Source: JBHPCZ01 sp042573625 (GTDB lineage: Bacteria > Desulfobacterota > Desulfobacteria > Desulfobacterales > UBA11574). From it: a stretch of 15,888 bases of DNA. The stretch lies in assembly GCA_042573625.1 (NCBI GenBank), contig JBHPCZ010000078.1, forward strand, positions 1-15,888. Direction: 5' to 3'. Positions 1 to 7,039 of the stretch are shown here, piece after piece. The notes under the pieces were generated by a model. The model was given only the letters and a program-made list of their open reading frames with translations. It did not search any database and had not been told where the DNA came from. Position numbers and translations under genes: made by a program. Positions within the stretch are counted from its first letter, which is position 1. The number at the start of each line of letters is the position of its first letter.

Positions 1-29
1 GTAAAACTCTAAAAAACATGACCGCTAAC

Positions 30-60
30 TGAACCTTTTTCGACAGTCTCTGCAGGTATC
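30..60 (-). repeat. Right-end terminal sequence of a second IS1182-type copy (body left of window)
   Basis: These 31 bases match 4635-4665, the right end of the complete IS1182-family element, at 28 of 31 positions, including the core TTTTTCGACAGTCTC. All three differences are G here and A there. In the complete element the transposase lies on the low-coordinate side of this sequence, so the body of a second copy in the same orientation would lie left of base 30 and mostly outside the window. Bases 1-29 are only weakly similar to the matching interior of the complete copy, so a decayed or divergent relative, or a solo end, is also possible. Confidence 0.65.
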
Positions 61-670
61 TGAAGTTGACTTCCGGAAAAAATGCAGCTTATTTTGCTAT
101 TTCTTGGCTTTTTCTGATAATCTGAATTGAAGAATGATAGCTGGACAAAAAAAAGATATATCAGTCCATGGAACGGTAACAGAATGATTGCCATACGCTT
201 AAGAAAACTTGCCATCCAAAAAGGAGGTAATGCCGGAAACGGGTCAAAATATACAAAGGCAAGAATGCCTGTCAGAATTGTGTTTAAAGTTGAACTGCCT
301 GACAGGTCAACTGCAATAAGGCTTGAGATGCTGGTGAAGAAAATGCCGGAAAAAAGAAGTGTGAGATTGTTAGCGGGGAAATATCGCTGCCCTGGATAAC
401 AAAAAAACATGACAAATAAGAATCGTTGATAAGAATTTCCTTTGGGGGTAAGGTTGTATCTAAAAACTCTGCTTGTGAGTGGAGTTTAGGAAAACCGCAA
501 CATATGGAAGCCTACCGGTTACGGTAACACTTGAAACACAGTAAGCAAAAGTGAACCGGGTTGTCGCTAACATCCAAACCGCTTTTTATGAAAAATCATA
601 AAATTACGGGTTTTGGAGACAAAACTCACCATCTGATCTCGACGGTCCTGGCACGGAAACGAAAGCAACA
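61..670. other. AT-rich gene-poor stretch upstream of the glycosyltransferase-radical SAM gene
   Basis: I see no convincing gene in these 610 bases. A leftward open frame (9-410) encodes a hydrophobic 133-residue peptide, but it has no Shine-Dalgarno sequence, resembles no family I recognise, and its last dozen codons lie in the IS end at 30-60. The overlapping rightward frame (127-399) is strongly basic, as expected of the antisense of a hydrophobic frame. A short stem-loop (ACCG-GTTA-CGGT) lies near 515-526. The stretch must hold the promoter for the gene at 671, but no clear -35/-10 pair is visible. Confidence 0.5.
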
Positions 671-2548
671 ATGAACACACAATCAAAACCCGTTATTTCC
701 ATCATCCTCCTTTCATTGCTACGGCAGGAAAAAACTAGGTGTTGCCTTAAAAGCATTTTTGACCATACCCCATTTCCATTCGAGATTATTGTGGTAGACA
801 TGGGAAGATCGGAAGAAATTGCTACCTGGCTCCGGCATTTGTCTACTCAACACCCATTTCTCAAAGTTATCTACAACAAGGATAATGTCGGTACCACCCG
901 GGGCAGAAATCAGGGCATCGAAGCTACCTCGGGACAGTACCTTGTTTTTCTCGACAACGATGTAGAAGTAACGGCCGGGTGGATTGAATCGCTTGTGCTC
1001 CGGGCCGAATCATCACCCGATGTGGGGGCCTGCGGTTCAAAGATCATTTCCAAATCGGGGAAAGTCATTGGCTGTGCAAAATTTGTTAAAGCGCTATACA
1101 AGGACGAAAAGTTGACCGAAATCGGGTTGGAGTTCGTCGAAGATTATCAGCAGGACGATCCAGCAATCAACCACCTTGAGGAGGTTCCCTGGTATCCAAC
1201 CACCTGCCTGTTGATCAAGCGCACCGCACTTGAAACTGCCGGCGTTTTTGATGAAAAGCTGTTTCTTTGTGAAGAAGACAAAGACCTCTGCCTACGCATC
1301 CGAAAGGCGGAAATGAATATCCTGTATGTGCCTGATTCAGTCGTATGGCATCACCATACAGCCGAAGCAGAAGAATATGTCAAAATTCGGAACAACATGC
1401 AGGTTCTGATGGCCGACATCCGGTATTTCAAACAAAAATGGGATTGCGGGGTGTTTATCAGGCATTCGCGATCGTATCTGCACAAAAGCGGATTGAGTGA
1501 TCCCGAAATCGACCGCATCAAAAAGTTCAGTTTTTTCAATACCATTATCGAAGAAAGCCTGAAGATGTCGGAGCTGATCCTTACTGTGACCAACCGATGC
1601 AATCACAACTGCGGTATGTGTTATTACCACGAGCAACTCAACAGCAACCAACGGGAGCTCTTGGTGGAGGAGTATCAGCAAATTTCTCAATCACTGGGCA
1701 ATTTGAATATCCTGTGGGTTTCGGGTGGGGAACCTTTCCTCCGGGATGACCTGGCCGAAATCTGCCGGGTATTTGTGCAAAACAACAAAGTGAAATCCGT
1801 TTTCATCCCCACAAATGGCTCGCTACCGGATACAATTGTTGCCGGGGTGGAAAGCATCCTGGAACAAAATCCCGGAATCCGCCTCAGCCTGATGTTTTCT
1901 CTCGAAGGCACGGAAAGTACACACGACGTCATACATGGAAAAAAAGGCGCCTTCGCCTCGGTGGAGAAGTCCATCAGGAAGCTCATTGCTTTGCGCGTAA
2001 AGCTTTTCAAGAAAAAGCGCTTCTTCAGTATCTTGCTCAACACGGTGGTAACCACACAAAACCAGGACAAAGTGATTGGCCTGATGGAATACGTGAAAAC
2101 CCGGCTGATGGTTGATTCTCACACGTTTTCGCCCATGCGCGGACAGGGCCGGGACAAGGCTCATCAGCCACCAGACGGCAAAGATTTTGCAGCATTGTAT
2201 GAACAAGTCGGGGCCTATCATGATTTTTATGCCCGCAAAGCCGGACTGTCCCATGAAAAGCTGCAGCAATTCAAACAATGGATGGACCGGAGATACCATC
2301 TGTGGTGCAATGTCCTGGATGGCAGCGGGCTTCCGTTTGAATGCCAGGCTGGAAACCTGATGGGCGTGCTTGAACCTGACGGGAGTGTGCGGCTTTGTGA
2401 ATCAACACCGGTGGTGGCAAATGTCCGTGATTATAACTACAACTTTCAGAAAGCCTGGTTTTCGGCAGGTGCCGACCAAACAAGGGAATCAATAATAAAT
2501 TGTAGTTGCACACATGCTTGTTTTTTAAATGTGAGTGAAAGCATATGA
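671..2548 (+). CDS. GT2 glycosyltransferase fused to radical SAM/SPASM-like domain
   Basis: The 625-residue product has two enzyme halves. Residues 8-260 look like a GT-A family 2 glycosyltransferase: a PVISIILLSL first strand, FLDNDVEV (DXD-like metal and nucleotide-sugar site, about 95-102), and EEDKDLCLRIR (the ED-x4-R region of rhamnosyl- and galactosyl-transferase relatives). Residues 300-500 are a radical SAM core with the CX3CX2C cluster at C310, C314 and C317 and the SAM-contacting SGGEP at 351-355. The tail has further cysteines (C546, C558, C576, C611, C613, C617) and a GVLEPDGSVRLCE segment like SPASM or twitch domains, which bind auxiliary Fe-S clusters. The start is the first ATG in a frame open from 602, just before the first beta-strand; the Shine-Dalgarno sequence is weak. 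The substrate is unknown. A role in surface polysaccharide or glycopeptide modification is inference. It stands alone between two IS ends. Confidence 0.88.
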   Translation: MNTQSKPVISIILLSLLRQEKTRCCLKSIFDHTPFPFEIIVVDMGRSEEIATWLRHLSTQHPFLKVIYNKDNVGTTRGRNQGIEATSGQYLVFLDNDVEVTAGWIESLVLRAESSPDVGACGSKIISKSGKVIGCAKFVKALYKDEKLTEIGLEFVEDYQQDDPAINHLEEVPWYPTTCLLIKRTALETAGVFDEKLFLCEEDKDLCLRIRKAEMNILYVPDSVVWHHHTAEAEEYVKIRNNMQVLMADIRYFKQKWDCGVFIRHSRSYLHKSGLSDPEIDRIKKFSFFNTIIEESLKMSELILTVTNRCNHNCGMCYYHEQLNSNQRELLVEEYQQISQSLGNLNILWVSGGEPFLRDDLAEICRVFVQNNKVKSVFIPTNGSLPDTIVAGVESILEQNPGIRLSLMFSLEGTESTHDVIHGKKGAFASVEKSIRKLIALRVKLFKKKRFFSILLNTVVTTQNQDKVIGLMEYVKTRLMVDSHTFSPMRGQGRDKAHQPPDGKDFAALYEQVGAYHDFYARKAGLSHEKLQQFKQWMDRRYHLWCNVLDGSGLPFECQAGNLMGVLEPDGSVRLCESTPVVANVRDYNYNFQKAWFSAGADQTRESIINCSCTHACFLNVSESI

Positions 2549-2786
2549 ACTGATAAATTGGAAGGGGGACATTCTGGTAATAAATTAAGTTGACGCTGTG
2601 GTTGGTTGAGTTGAGTAAAAATAGATGTTTCACAATGGAAACTGAGTTCGATATAGAGGTCAGATTCTACAGGAAATTCAAAGTTTAATACGGTATATTA
2701 AGGAATATTTCGTGTCAAAGTAAAAATAGTTCGGAAACACAAGATATGGAAATAAGTGAGTGTCGTGGAAACTTGCGATATCTTAC
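2549..2786. other. AT-rich non-coding gap between the fusion gene and the IS element
   Basis: No gene is seen here. The stretch begins with GGGGGACATTCT about 15 bases after the stop codon, followed by an AT-rich run. It ends with GATAT five bases before the IS left inverted repeat; the same GATAT stands five bases outside the right repeat when read inward, so the true element end may lie slightly further out than the core repeat. Confidence 0.4.
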
Positions 2787-2801
2787 GAGCCTGTCGAAAA
2801 A
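2787..2801 (+). repeat. IS1182 left inverted repeat
   Basis: GAGCCTGTCGAAAAA, matching the right end at 14 of 15 positions. Its A-run is also the start of the adjoining hairpin at 2797-2818. Confidence 0.75.
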
Positions 2802-2818
2802 TCCGATTTAGGATTTTT
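2797..2818. terminator. Bidirectional terminator-like hairpin at the left end of the IS
   Basis: AAAAATCC, a GATTTA loop, then GGATTTTT form a perfect 8-bp stem with a T-run on either strand. It lies about 120 bp beyond the transposase stop codon (minus strand) and inside the element. It could end transposase transcripts and also block read-through from the fusion gene on the other side. Confidence 0.55.
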
Positions 2819-2937
2819 CTTTTGGTAAAATCAAATTGGCATTCATCGGTTTTTTTTTCAACAAGGTTTTGGTTCAAAATTCCACATGAATCAGCTCCTC
2901 ATCACTTTTGATTGTAATTCTTATATTTTCTGATCCC

Positions 2938-4443
2938 TTATGCAGGGGCATATCTCATTATTTTCCCCATGTTGTGAACCATACAATACAACAGCCATTG
3001 TATGCTTACTTTGATTTTTCCCCTGAGTGTAAACCGGTTGAGTTGTTTGTGAACTCTTATATTCGCAAATACCGGCTCTACGATAGCTATACGCTGAGGA
3101 TATATCTTGCGCCCTTTCTCGCTGTCCACTTTTGCGGCCATTGCTTTCGAGTAATTATTCTCCGCAACACCAATTGGAACGTCTATCGTCTTGCGTTTGG
3201 CATTTTTCCTGCGCATGCATCTGCGGTTTAATGAACAGTTTTGACAGTCTTTCAAATCAGCGACATATCTTCTATAAATAATTCGATCTCGGGTGAACTT
3301 TTTAACGTTGAGTTGAAGACGTTTGTTACACGGACAAATATATTGATCTCGGACCTCATCATGTTTGAAGTCTTCTAGCTTGAACGGCTTTTCTTTCTGT
3401 GATTGATGTCGCTTCTGGGTGTCAAATCTCGAATCTCTTGTACGAAATTTAAGATCAGGAATATAGGCATCCAGTTCTTCTTCAATACACTTCTTTATAT
3501 TATCATGGTTATGATAATTGCTGTCGGCTGTTAATGTTTTATCCTTAAAGTAATCCTGTGAATGTCCAATGGCTTGTAGATTCTTTTTGGCACCATCAAG
3601 CATAGGCTCAAGATGGCCATGGTCCTGGCCGCTGCCAAAGGCTTCGGCGTGACAAATAACCTGATGCTTTTTATCAACCAGCGCCTGTCCGTTATAGCCC
3701 TGTATCGTTCCGTGTGAAGTATGCATCTTGGCCGATTCATTATCAGTTACGTTGCTTTGCACCTCTTTCCCATTGGCTCCTATCCTAGGCCTATTTTCAT
3801 TTAACCATTTATCAATCCGATCCGCCTGGTTCTGAAGCTTCTGTATCTGCCGCTCACGTTTTGCCGGGTCAGGTGGCTCGTTACTTTTACTGTGATCGGC
3901 TTCAATCTGTTCGTCGAGCAACCGATGAACCTTTTGTTCAATCTTATCCTTTTTCTTTTGCAAATCCGATATCTTCCCGCTCCATTCCTTGGCCGCATTG
4001 GATGGAAGCTTGCATCCATCTAAGGCAAAGAAAGTGCCTCCTAATAGCTTTTGTTCTTCACATACCAACAGGATATCTCTGAACAGCGGCAGAATCTGAT
4101 CCTTCATTGAAGATACAAAAGTCGCAACAGTGCTATGATCAGGATGTTGCCCACAGGTAAGCGCCATGAAAATGATATTCTCTCGACACGCCTGTTCAAT
4201 TTTACGCGAAGATATCAACCCTCTGGAATAGGCCAGCAATACCACCTTCAATAAAACCTTAGGGTCATATGCACTGCGCCCAGTCTCGTCATTATTGTAT
4301 TTGCTATCAAATACCGACAGATCCATACGTGTCTCTATGAGTGTATGAATCGCAAATTCTAAAGTGCCCGGCATTAATTGATCTTCGAGTGAAACCGGGA
4401 TTAAAACATTTTGTGAATAATCGTAACGTTTATACTTGGCCAT
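2938..4443 (-). CDS. IS1182-family transposase (DDE type)
   Basis: The 501-residue protein has the usual IS1182 layout. An N-terminal domain (about 15-130) with YDPKVLLKVVLLAYSRG and a helix-turn-helix-like region probably binds the ends. A coiled-coil-like charged insert lies at 155-215. Catalytic acids of the RNase H-like fold are assignable as D142 (FALDG), D307 (TADSNYH) and E456 (IVEPVFANIR). A cysteine-rich segment with C370, C372, C400, C403 and C409 resembles the zinc-binding portion of this family. The ATG at 4443 follows GGGAGAAGAT, a good ribosome binding site. The frame is intact and the C-terminal FTLRGK-x4-QWLLYCMVHN stretch is present, so the enzyme may be active. Confidence 0.92.
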   Translation of the reverse strand: MAKYKRYDYSQNVLIPVSLEDQLMPGTLEFAIHTLIETRMDLSVFDSKYNNDETGRSAYDPKVLLKVVLLAYSRGLISSRKIEQACRENIIFMALTCGQHPDHSTVATFVSSMKDQILPLFRDILLVCEEQKLLGGTFFALDGCKLPSNAAKEWSGKISDLQKKKDKIEQKVHRLLDEQIEADHSKSNEPPDPAKRERQIQKLQNQADRIDKWLNENRPRIGANGKEVQSNVTDNESAKMHTSHGTIQGYNGQALVDKKHQVICHAEAFGSGQDHGHLEPMLDGAKKNLQAIGHSQDYFKDKTLTADSNYHNHDNIKKCIEEELDAYIPDLKFRTRDSRFDTQKRHQSQKEKPFKLEDFKHDEVRDQYICPCNKRLQLNVKKFTRDRIIYRRYVADLKDCQNCSLNRRCMRRKNAKRKTIDVPIGVAENNYSKAMAAKVDSEKGRKIYPQRIAIVEPVFANIRVHKQLNRFTLRGKIKVSIQWLLYCMVHNMGKIMRYAPA

Positions 4444-4485
4444 ATCTTCTCCCGATCAGTTTATTATTTCTTTAAAACTCACTTC

Positions 4486-4494
4486 ATTATATCA
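4486..4494 (-). promoter_or_regulatory. Extended -10 promoter of the transposase gene
   Basis: On the minus strand this reads TGATATAAT, a perfect -10 with the extended TG motif, 43 bp before the transposase ATG. The -35 is poor (TTTAAT at 17-bp spacing), which is common for extended -10 promoters. Confidence 0.55.
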
Positions 4495-4636
4495 TATAAC
4501 CTGTTATTATTAAATGAAATAATAATCAACTCGCAAAAATAATGCAAAAAGTTTTGACATCGGAAATAATAAAGAAAAGGAGGGATAAAGAAAAATAAAA
4601 GGTTAAGAATCAAAAAAAGAATATGCTCAAGAGTTG

Positions 4637-4655
4637 AACCTTTTTCGACAGTCTC
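4637..4655 (-). repeat. IS1182 right inverted repeat
   Basis: Read inward on the minus strand it is GAGACTGTCGAAAAAGGTT. It pairs with the left end at 2787 and is nearly identical to the window-edge copy at 30-60. Confidence 0.75.
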
Positions 4656-4734
4656 TACAAATATCACAAAAACAATTGAAATACAGATATCACATTCAGT
4701 GACTCCCAATCAAGCTAAGCACCTTTTTGATCGC

Positions 4735-4770
4735 ACAAAGCCCTTTGAGACTCTATTCAAGGGGCTTTGT
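4735..4770. terminator. Stable hairpin downstream of the alpha/beta hydrolase gene
   Basis: ACAAAGCCC (4735-4743) pairs with GGGCTTTGT (4762-4770), and the stem continues inward through TTGA/TCAA to about 15 bp including G-T pairs. It lies 48 bp past the hydrolase stop codon. Neither side has a clean T-run (TTGGGTTTGG on the plus strand), so intrinsic termination is possible but may be weak; it could instead protect the mRNA 3' end. Confidence 0.5.
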
Positions 4771-4817
4771 TGGGTTTGGATATCAGGCAACCTTTCGCAG
4801 TTCCTGTTCTGTATCAT

Positions 4818-5735
4818 TCATGAAACCGACTCGCACAAAGTGCAGATAGCGTCGATCATCTGCGGATATGCTTCCTGGGCCAGGGTGTGTCCCAAGCCCT
4901 TGATAATGAGCAGTTCTGCGCCGGGGACTGTATCTACAATATCGATCCCGCATTCCACGGGAACCAGCGGGTCCGCATCCCCGTGAATGACCAATGTCGG
5001 CACGGTAACGGACCTTAGGGCTTCTTTTCTGCTGCCGGTTGCGATAATCGCTGCGAATTGGCGCGAAATCCCGTCAGGGTTCAGTCCACGGGTATAAGAC
5101 ACATCAGCCCACTCCCGGACACGGGTCTCATCAACCTTGAAACCCGTACCGTTGAGGACCTTCCAGATTTTAACGGAGTGTTCGACAAAACCCTCCCTGT
5201 CTTCGGGTTCAGGTTCAAGCAGGATCGACAACACTTCAGGCTCAGGAGGCGGAAGCCCGGGTGCGCTTGTGGATGACATCATGATGGTCAGCGTTCTGAC
5301 CCGATCGGAATGGTGTATGGCCATCATCTGGCCAATCATGCCTCCCATTGAGCGTCCCACGATATGCGCCGATTCGATCTCCAAGGCATCCAACAATCCC
5401 ACTGCATCGTCGGCCATATCAAGCAGTGAATAGGGGGCAGGAGCCGTTTTTCTTTGCGCCATCAACTGCTTCAGGGCCGGAATGTCCGGAACACCGGCAT
5501 GGTCCAGCCAAGTCGACAAGCCCGAGTCGCGATTATCAAACCGAATGACATGAAATCCCCGACCGGCCAGTTGAATGCAGAACTCCTCATCCCAGAATAT
5601 CATCTGATACCCCAACCCCATAATCAGCATTACGGCAGCGTCGTCAGGATCCCCGAACGTTTCATAGGCGATTTCAATGCTGTTTGCCTTGGCCAAGACC
5701 GGTTTGCCACGTTGGGTGTTCTGCACCATTATCAT
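4818..5735 (-). CDS. Alpha/beta-fold hydrolase
   Basis: The 305-residue protein has the full alpha/beta hydrolase signature. The nucleophile elbow is GRSMGG with S129, the acid is D255 in HGDADPLVP, and the histidine is H283 in KGLGHTL. An IMGLG segment before strand 4 (39-42) matches the HGxP-type oxyanion region, and FDNRDSGLST (67-76) matches the DxRGxG-like loop of epoxide hydrolase and esterase relatives. A cap of about 80 residues (155-235) sits between the core halves. There is no signal peptide, so it is probably cytoplasmic. Homologues are often annotated as hydrolase or 3-oxoadipate enol-lactonase-like, but the sequence does not fix the substrate. The start context is GGAATGAATG, with a better GGAGG further up. 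It is the last gene of the leftward block, 94 bp after the phosphoesterase gene. Confidence 0.88.
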   Translation of the reverse strand: MIMVQNTQRGKPVLAKANSIEIAYETFGDPDDAAVMLIMGLGYQMIFWDEEFCIQLAGRGFHVIRFDNRDSGLSTWLDHAGVPDIPALKQLMAQRKTAPAPYSLLDMADDAVGLLDALEIESAHIVGRSMGGMIGQMMAIHHSDRVRTLTIMMSSTSAPGLPPPEPEVLSILLEPEPEDREGFVEHSVKIWKVLNGTGFKVDETRVREWADVSYTRGLNPDGISRQFAAIIATGSRKEALRSVTVPTLVIHGDADPLVPVECGIDIVDTVPGAELLIIKGLGHTLAQEAYPQMIDAICTLCESVS

Positions 5736-5750
5736 TCATTCCGTCTAACG

Positions 5751-5781
5751 GAACCTCCCTGCAGCAAGCTGCGGGGAATTC
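5751..5781. repeat. REP-like palindromic hairpin
   Basis: CCCTGCAGC-AA-GCTGCGGGG (5757-5776) forms a 9-bp stem with one T-G pair. A T-A pair and, across a small internal loop, GAA/TTC continue the helix. It lies between the phosphoesterase and hydrolase genes, just upstream of the hydrolase start. Size, compactness and intergenic position resemble REP elements. From memory, very similar GCAGCAAGCTGC hairpins recur in deltaproteobacterial genomes; the window contains only this one, so repetition is not shown here. Confidence 0.5.
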
Positions 5782-5829
5782 GCAAGTTAAAATAATATGT
5801 TACTTAAAAATTTTCATGAAATATTAAGG

Positions 5830-6318
5830 CTAAATTTTAATGCTGACAAACTTCAGTTTTAGGGTACCGTCATGAACATCAAGCAAGGCCAAGGACGCCG
5901 GGCGATGAAACCGGGGATATGCCGAACTTCCAGGGTTTAAAAAAAGTACATCGCCGTGTTCCACTGCAGATGGCCGGTGAGTATGCCCGCTGATTACCGC
6001 GCGAATACCGGATGCAGACGGGTCGAGATCCAGATCAAATTTGTCATGGAGAACATAGAGCAAGGCATCGCCAACCTCAACGATCTCTGTCCTGGGCAAT
6101 TTAAGGGCCCATTCACCACCATCCATGTTTCCTCGAACGGCAACCACCGGAGCGATTTGGCGCAGGTCATCAAGCACCTCCGGATTTCCAATATCTCCTG
6201 CGTGTATAATCAGATCTACATCTTTGAGTGCTTGAACCACCTCCGGCATCAATACACCGTGAGTGTCTGAAATGACCCCCACAAGAACCTTTTCTCTATC
6301 TTTAAATGTTGTTGCCAT
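5830..6318 (-). CDS. YfcE/MJ0936-type metallophosphoesterase
   Basis: With the start used here the protein is 162 residues and has all the metal-binding blocks of the small calcineurin-like phosphodiesterases: SDTHG (D18, H20), HAGDIGN (D42), RGNMD (N64), HD (H91) and SGHTHRP (H112, H114). LNPGSS near 128 is the usual downstream loop. Family members are soluble enzymes that use two metal ions, typically Mn, to cleave phosphodiesters in vitro; the natural substrate is generally unknown. A longer frame begins at 6414 but would overlap arfB by 77 bp and add 32 residues absent from the family, so the ATG at 6318 (MATTFKDREK) is preferred. That places it 19 bp after the arfB stop codon, with no good Shine-Dalgarno sequence, so translation may be coupled to arfB. 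Confidence 0.9.
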   Translation of the reverse strand: MATTFKDREKVLVGVISDTHGVLMPEVVQALKDVDLIIHAGDIGNPEVLDDLRQIAPVVAVRGNMDGGEWALKLPRTEIVEVGDALLYVLHDKFDLDLDPSASGIRAVISGHTHRPSAVEHGDVLFLNPGSSAYPRFHRPASLALLDVHDGTLKLKFVSIKI

Positions 6319-6337
6319 AAGAAATACGGAAACAATC

Positions 6338-6775
6338 TCAAACGCCGGTCTGATTCCCGGAACCCTCAACAGATCGCCGCATGCGTTTGATTCCGCTTCG
6401 GCGACGCTTGGCATCCAGCCGTCGCTGTTTCGCCGCCTTTGTGGGCTTCGATTTTTTCCGGGGTTTGGGTCTCTCAGCCGCCCTGCGGATCATCCCGACC
6501 AGACGGCTAACAGCGTCACGCCGGTTTCGTTCCTGGGAGCGAAATCGACGCGCATGGATAATCAGAACCCCGCTTTGAGTCATACGCCGACCAACCAGAT
6601 GAATCAGACGTTGACGGACGTCGTCAGGCAAGTTTGGGGAGTTGGCCACATCAAAACGGAGTTCTACAGCCGTCGCAACTTTGTTGATATTCTGACCGCC
6701 CGGTCCTGAAGCATGGATAAACTTCTCCAGAATTTCATTCTCATCAATGGATATGGTTTCTGTGACTCGAATCAT
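6338..6775 (-). CDS. arfB: Alternative ribosome-rescue peptidyl-tRNA hydrolase ArfB (YaeJ)
   Basis: The 145-residue protein matches ArfB in length and layout. An N-terminal release-factor-like catalytic domain carries GPGGQNINK with the GGQ motif at 26-28, which hydrolyses peptidyl-tRNA in the ribosomal P site. A linker leads to a highly basic tail (about 105-135, rich in K and R, including KPRKKSKPTKAAKQRR) that in ArfB occupies the empty mRNA channel of stalled ribosomes. There is no codon-recognition domain, so it is not RF1 or RF2; it lacks the features of PrfH. The ATG at 6775 has no strong Shine-Dalgarno sequence. It is first in a probable two-gene unit with the phosphoesterase downstream. 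Confidence 0.93.
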   Translation of the reverse strand: MIRVTETISIDENEILEKFIHASGPGGQNINKVATAVELRFDVANSPNLPDDVRQRLIHLVGRRMTQSGVLIIHARRFRSQERNRRDAVSRLVGMIRRAAERPKPRKKSKPTKAAKQRRLDAKRRRSGIKRMRRSVEGSGNQTGV

Positions 6776-7039
6776 ATGCCAATTTCAAAGGTCTCTTATG
6801 GTTTAAAAAACTGCATCTTCTTGAACGGTTTTTTGGGGTTGGATACGGGTCATGGAGAATAACGTCGCGGTCTTCAATCCTGGCTGGAATTCAGATGGCT
6901 TCGAGAATCACCTTTCCGGCGAAACCTTGGGCAGATTCTTCTTGTCTCCCCGATAAGGTGTCAACATGGAATGCGTTCTATCCCGAATGCTTCATTAGAA
7001 CTGTCGAGACATTTTCTTGTTTACCGGCAATGCGTATCT
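6776..7039. other. Gap between the kinase gene and arfB
   Basis: I see no gene here. The only open frame of note crosses into the kinase gene antisense. The stretch should contain the arfB promoter, but no convincing -35/-10 pair was found. No hairpin with a T-run was seen after the kinase stop codon. Confidence 0.4.

Larger units (their letters stand above)
2787..4655 (-). mobile_element. IS1182-family insertion sequence, apparently complete
   Basis: The element has one intact transposase gene (2938-4443, minus strand) between inverted terminal sequences. The left end reads GAGCCTGTCGAAAAA from 2787, and the right end, read inward from 4655, is GAGACTGTCGAAAAA: 14 of 15 match. Length is about 1.87 kb, normal for IS1182. 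The trinucleotide TAC flanks both sides (2784-2786 and 4656-4658) and may be a 3-bp target duplication, but that could be chance. A weaker match (GATAT, five mismatch-rich bases, then the core) extends the inverted similarity to 2777 and 4665, so the exact ends are uncertain by about 10 bp. Confidence 0.85.

Noticed and set aside
127..399. Rightward basic 90-residue open frame
   Set aside because: Antisense to the hydrophobic frame, with composition expected of such a shadow; no motif or good start.
9..410. Leftward 133-residue hydrophobic open frame with possible membrane segments
   Set aside because: No ribosome binding site, no family resemblance, and its 3' end lies inside an IS terminal sequence. 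It could be a decayed membrane protein gene, but evidence is too thin to call.
411..600. Possible structured RNA or group II intron remnant
   Set aside because: Some strings look structured (ACCG-GTTA-CGGT), but there is no domain V-like hairpin, no reverse transcriptase and no recognisable RNA family.
2908..3231. Rightward open frame across the IS left end
   Set aside because: Entirely opposite the C-terminal part of the transposase gene or in the IS end; a shadow.
5830..6414. Longer version of the phosphoesterase starting at 6414
   Set aside because: Would overlap arfB by 77 bp and add 32 residues that do not match the family; the ATG at 6318 fits better.
6263..6709. Rightward 148-residue frame opposite arfB and the phosphoesterase
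   Set aside because: Antisense to two well-supported genes; no homology features.
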